Assembly (NCBI RefSeq): GCF_002775205.1
Contig: NC_036443.1
Span: 19,811,266 to 19,875,265 of the forward strand
Reading direction: 5' to 3'
Origin: Xiphophorus maculatus
Taxonomy: Eukaryota > Chordata > Actinopteri > Cyprinodontiformes > Poeciliidae
DNA: 64,000 bases
The notes under the pieces are model-generated. The model ran no database searches. It was not told the DNA's origin and was given only the letters and a program-made list of their open reading frames with translations. Of this stretch, positions 60,137 through 64,000 are shown one piece after another. The position numbers were made by a program, and so were the translations under genes. Position 1 is the stretch's first letter. The number at the start of each line of letters is the position of its first letter.

Positions 60137-62257
60137 TTATTATTATTATTATAGAACTTTATTTTTCTTCCGTAACCGTTAATGCGGCTCGTACCGCTGG
60201 GTGCACACCTACAAATGAGGTATCAAATCGTGCAGAAAATTCACGCCATTGGAGCTATTACTTCTGGTGGGATTTGGGGTAAACGTGGCGACATAATTCG
60301 CAAAAAACTACGAAAAAAACCCCATTATAACTCAATGGGAAAAATCCTAGAAATACCCTATTTTTGAGGATTTGCTGTGTCGTCACAAATTCACCTAGAA
60401 ATGCCATTCAAATTTCATTTTGTAGATACGTCTGTGATCTCTTCGAAAGTGAAGACGGCTCGTCGATACCAGTTATGGTTTGTCCACAATTTGCCTCTAA
60501 GCGACCCAAAGTTTCTCATTTTTGCTCATATTAGAGTGACAGCCGACCTCGGATCAGATATGGGCACAACATTTCTTTCTCTCATCACTGTAAATGCTCT
60601 GAGTGAGGTACAGATATGAATCTCGGGACTATCGCAGAAGACACATTGAACTGTCATACGCTTAAAACGCTTTTCGAATATGTATTACGGTTCCCGAACA
60701 AGAAGGATTTGTTTCCAATGCTTTTTTTCAGTAAAGTGTGTTTGCTCAAACACACTTGTGTGTTTGAGAGCTCACAGCTCAGAGCTCACACCTGCTGAGA
60801 CCATTATTTGCCATAGCAACGGAACTCAAGAGGCTATTGGCTGCTGGTTAGGACTACGAATACGCATCACTGTAGTTCTATCTATCCTCAGTTGAAACAG
60901 ATCAGGACTGAGAACTGGCCTTTAGAACTACTGCTGCTATGGGCTGTATATAACTGATTTAACTCAGTAACTGTTACACATGGGATTAGTTTGGAACTTT
61001 AAAATGGAGCATAATAATAATTTCAAAATAAAAGCCTTGAATATTTTTACATCAGGTAATTGCTGTTTTTGGCTTTATTTGACGTTTTCATCCAAAGCAC
61101 TGTTACACATGGGATTACTTTGGAACTTTAAAATGGAGAATAATAATAATTTCAAAATAAAAGCCTTGAATATTTTTACATCAGGTAATTGCTTTTTTTG
61201 GCCGTATATGACTTTTTCATCCAAAGCAATGTTACACATGGGATTAGTTTGGAACTTTAAAATGGAGAATAATAATTTCAAAATAAAAGCCTTGAATAGT
61301 TTTACATCAGGTAATTGCTGTTTTTGGCTTTATTTGACGTTTTCATCCAAAGCACTGTTACACATGGGATTACTTTGGAACTTTAAAATGGAGAATAATA
61401 ATAATTTCAAAATAAAAGCCTTGAATATTTTTACATCAGGTAATTGCTGTTTTTGGCTTTATATGACTTTTTCATCCAAAGCACTGTTACACATGGGATT
61501 AGTTTGGAACTTTAAAATGGAGCATAATAATAACTTCAAAATAAAAGCCTTGAATATTTTTACATCAGGTAATTGCTGTTTTTGGCTTTATATGACTTTT
61601 TCATCCAAAGCACTGTTACACATGGGATTAGTTTGGAACTTTAAAATGGAGCATAATAATAATTTCAAAATAAAAGCCTTGAATATTTTTACATCAGGTA
61701 ATTGCTCTTTTTGGCTTTATTTGACTTTTTCATCCAAAGCACTGTTACACGTGGTATTAGTTTGGCCCTTTGAAATGAAGCATTCTGAAAATTTCAAAAT
61801 AAAAGCCTTGAATAATTTTACATGACGTAATTGCTCTTTTTGGCTTTATTTGACTTTTTCATCCAAAGCACTGTTACACGTGGTATTAGTTTGGCCCTTT
61901 GAAATGAAGCATACTGAAAATTTCAAAATAAAAGCCTTGAATACTTTTACATCAGCTACTTGTGTTTTGAGCATTATATAACTATTTTAACCCAAGGACT
62001 ATTACGCATGGGATTAGTTTGGCCCTTTGAAATGAAGCATACTGAAACTTCCAAAATAAAAGCCTTGACAACATTTTAAATCGTACCGAAAGGTGCACGT
62101 CCGCCTCGCTTAACGTTCTTGCGGTTCTCCGCGTGCCACTGGTGACGTCGCGGCGTTCTTTGGCGTCGACGCCGATTTGTGGCGCGACGACGCCGGGCCC
62201 GAACCCCACGGGCGCGCCTTGGCAGGCCCCGGCTAAATTTCTTCCGAAATTTTCTAG
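60137..62257 (+). mobile_element. composite element copy H
   Basis: Head to tail with copy G through TTATTATTATTATTATAGAAC. It has a short-type 5' module and about nine monomers, and the 3' module ends CTAG at 62254-62257. One frame is open over 60980-61825 (281 codons) for the same reason as in copy G. Confidence 0.86.
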
Positions 62258-64000
62258 TTCTTCTTTATTTTTCTTCCGTAACCGTTAATGCGGCTCATAC
62301 CGCTTGGTGCACACCTACAAATGAGGTATCAAAACCTGCAGAAAATTCACGCCATTCCAGCTATTACTTCTGGTGGGATTTGGGCTTGACGTGGCGACAT
62401 AATTCGCAAAAAACTACGAAAAAAACCCCATTATAAGTCAATGGGAAAAATCCTAGAAATACCCTATTTTTGAGGATTTTCTGTGTCGTCACAAATTCAC
62501 CTAGAAATGCCATTCAAATTTCATTTTGTAGATACGTCTGTGATCTCTTCGAAAGTGAAGACGGCTCGTCGATACCAGTTACGGTTTGTCCACAATTTGC
62601 CTCTAAGCGACCCAAAGTTTCTCATTTTTCCTAAAGTTAGAGTGCGTCTCTGGCTGCTTAGAGTGAGAGATGAAGACAACTTTTTCAGCCCAAATCATTT
62701 TTGAAATCGCCATCACGCCCACAAATATCGCACGATTAGTATCAAAATCGGTCCTGACATTGATACGCCTGTCTGCTCCGGTAAAATGTTTTCGAAATTT
62801 ATCTAGACCGTACGGTTTTCTGTCACGGTGCTTCAGAGCAAAGTCATGCGACAGGATTTTCTGAGGCTGTCTCAGGCTCTCTCCCATGTATTTGAATAGA
62901 ATTTCAGATCTGGGCACAACATTTCTTTCTCTCATCGCTGTAAATGTTCTGAGTGAGGTACAGATATGAATCTCGGGACTATCGCAGAAGACACATAGCC
63001 CTCTCATACGCTCGAAACGCTTTTCGAATATGTATTACGGTTCCCGAACAAGAAGGATTTGTTTCCAATGCTTTTTTGTCAGTAAAACGTGTTTGCTCAA
63101 ACACACAATTGTGTGTTTGAGAGCTCAGAACTCAGAGCTCACACCCTGCTGAGACCATTATTTGCCATAGCAACGGATCTCAAGAGGCTATTGGCTGCTG
63201 GTTTGGACTACGAATACGCATCGCTGTAGTTCTATCTATCCTCAGTTGAAACAGATCAGGACTGAACTGGCCTTTAGAACTACCTGCTGCTATGGGCTGT
63301 ATATAACTGATTTAACTCAGTAACTGTTACACATGGGATTAGTTTTGAACTTTAAAATGAAGCTTAACAAAAATTTCACAATAAAAGCCTTGAATATTTT
63401 TACATGACGTAATTGCTCTTTTTGGCTTTATATGACTTTTTCATCCAAAGCACTGTTACACATGGGATTACTTCGGAACTTTAAAATGGAGCATAATAAT
63501 AATTTCAAAATAAAAGCCTAGAATATTTTTACATCAGGTAATTGCGCTTTTTGGCTTTATGTGACTTTTTTATCCAAAGCACTGTTACACAATGGAATAG
63601 TTTGGCCCTCTGAAATGAATCATACTGAAAATGTCAAAATAAAAGCCTTGAATATTTTTACATCATGTAATTGCTCTTTTTGGCCGTATATGACTTTTTC
63701 ATCCAAAGCACTGTTACACATGGGATTACTTCGGAACTTTAAAATGGAGCATAATAATAATTTCAAAATAAAAGCCTTGAATATTTTTACATCATGTAAT
63801 TGCTCTTTTTGGCCGCATATGACTTTTTCATCCAAAGCACTGTTACGCATGGGATTAGTTCGGAACTTTAAAATGGAGCATAATAATAATTTCAAAATAA
63901 AAGCCTTGAATATTTTTACATCATGTAATTGCTCTTTTTGGCCGCATATGACTTTTTCATCCAAAGCACTGTTACACATGGGATTCGTTCGGAACTTTTA
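62258..64000 (+). mobile_element. composite element copy I (long 5' module subtype, cut by window end)
   Basis: Begins TTCTTCTTTATTTTTCTTCC directly after copy H. It carries the 280 bp block (62630-62909) shared only with copy B. About five to six monomers are visible before the window ends, with no 3' end. The array therefore extends beyond the window. Confidence 0.82.

Noticed and set aside
48814-64000. CRISPR-like array
   Set aside because: Repeats are contiguous 129 bp monomers with no unique spacers, in a vertebrate genome.
44053-64000. Classification as an ordinary centromeric-type satellite
   Set aside because: The tandem monomers are bounded by conserved, discrete 5' and 3' modules in each copy, and an isolated single copy exists at 1250-3814, which fits a mobile element better.

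Overview
The window looks like a piece of a teleost fish chromosome. It has spliced vertebrate genes with canonical GT-AG introns, AT-rich intergenic DNA, and several repeat types common in fish (Tc1, hAT and piggyBac derivatives and dispersed teleost repeats). I cannot name the species from sequence alone.

Gene-bearing part (about 5-41 kb). Five host genes are recognisable. rbsn (rabenosyn-5, +, 11 coding exons, 774 aa) converges on mrps25 (mitoribosomal protein mS25, -, 4 exons, 172 aa). Then comes nr2c2 (orphan nuclear receptor TR4, -, 14 coding exons, 634 aa), whose CpG-rich promoter with a perfect CRE lies near 26.6-26.9 kb. After a 3 kb gap comes b3galt4 (GT31 ganglioside galactosyltransferase, +, one coding exon, 372 aa), convergent with wdr46 (nucleolar WD40 protein, -). 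The first three match a human 3p25 gene group and the last two a human 6p21.3 extended-MHC pair, so two ancestral linkage groups meet between 26.9 and 29.9 kb. wdr46 is only half present: six C-terminal exons (320 codons) are seen and no N-terminal exon is found from 41.3 kb to the end. A possible last exon of an unidentified gene lies at 702-775.

Repeat-rich intergenic part (31-37 kb). Downstream of b3galt4 are a 922 bp internally deleted hAT element with perfect 8 bp target duplications, a 385 bp Tc1 deletion derivative embedded in long (AT)n tracts, and a 2.1 kb element carrying two 339 bp inverted arms that differ at only about three positions.

Right-hand part (44-64 kb) and an isolated copy at 1.25-3.8 kb. 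This is the most unusual content. One composite element family occupies almost all of it. Each copy has a conserved 5' module of about 0.85 kb, a central minisatellite of about 129 bp (43-codon) monomers, and a CpG-rich 3' module ending in a short hairpin followed by CTAG. Outer copies start with GGGGCCTGCC, and its reverse complement GGCAGGCCCC lies just inside the 3' hairpin. The isolated copy sits between two T residues. These features resemble the asymmetric terminal inverted repeats plus 3' hairpin of Helentron-type rolling-circle transposons and their non-autonomous HINE/DINE-1 relatives. From 47.7 kb on, copies run head to tail, each CTAG end joined directly to the next 5' module. At 44-54 kb they form a large imperfect inverted structure with a tandem array of hairpin-bearing 5' ends near its centre. 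No Rep/helicase gene is visible, so the class assignment is inference.
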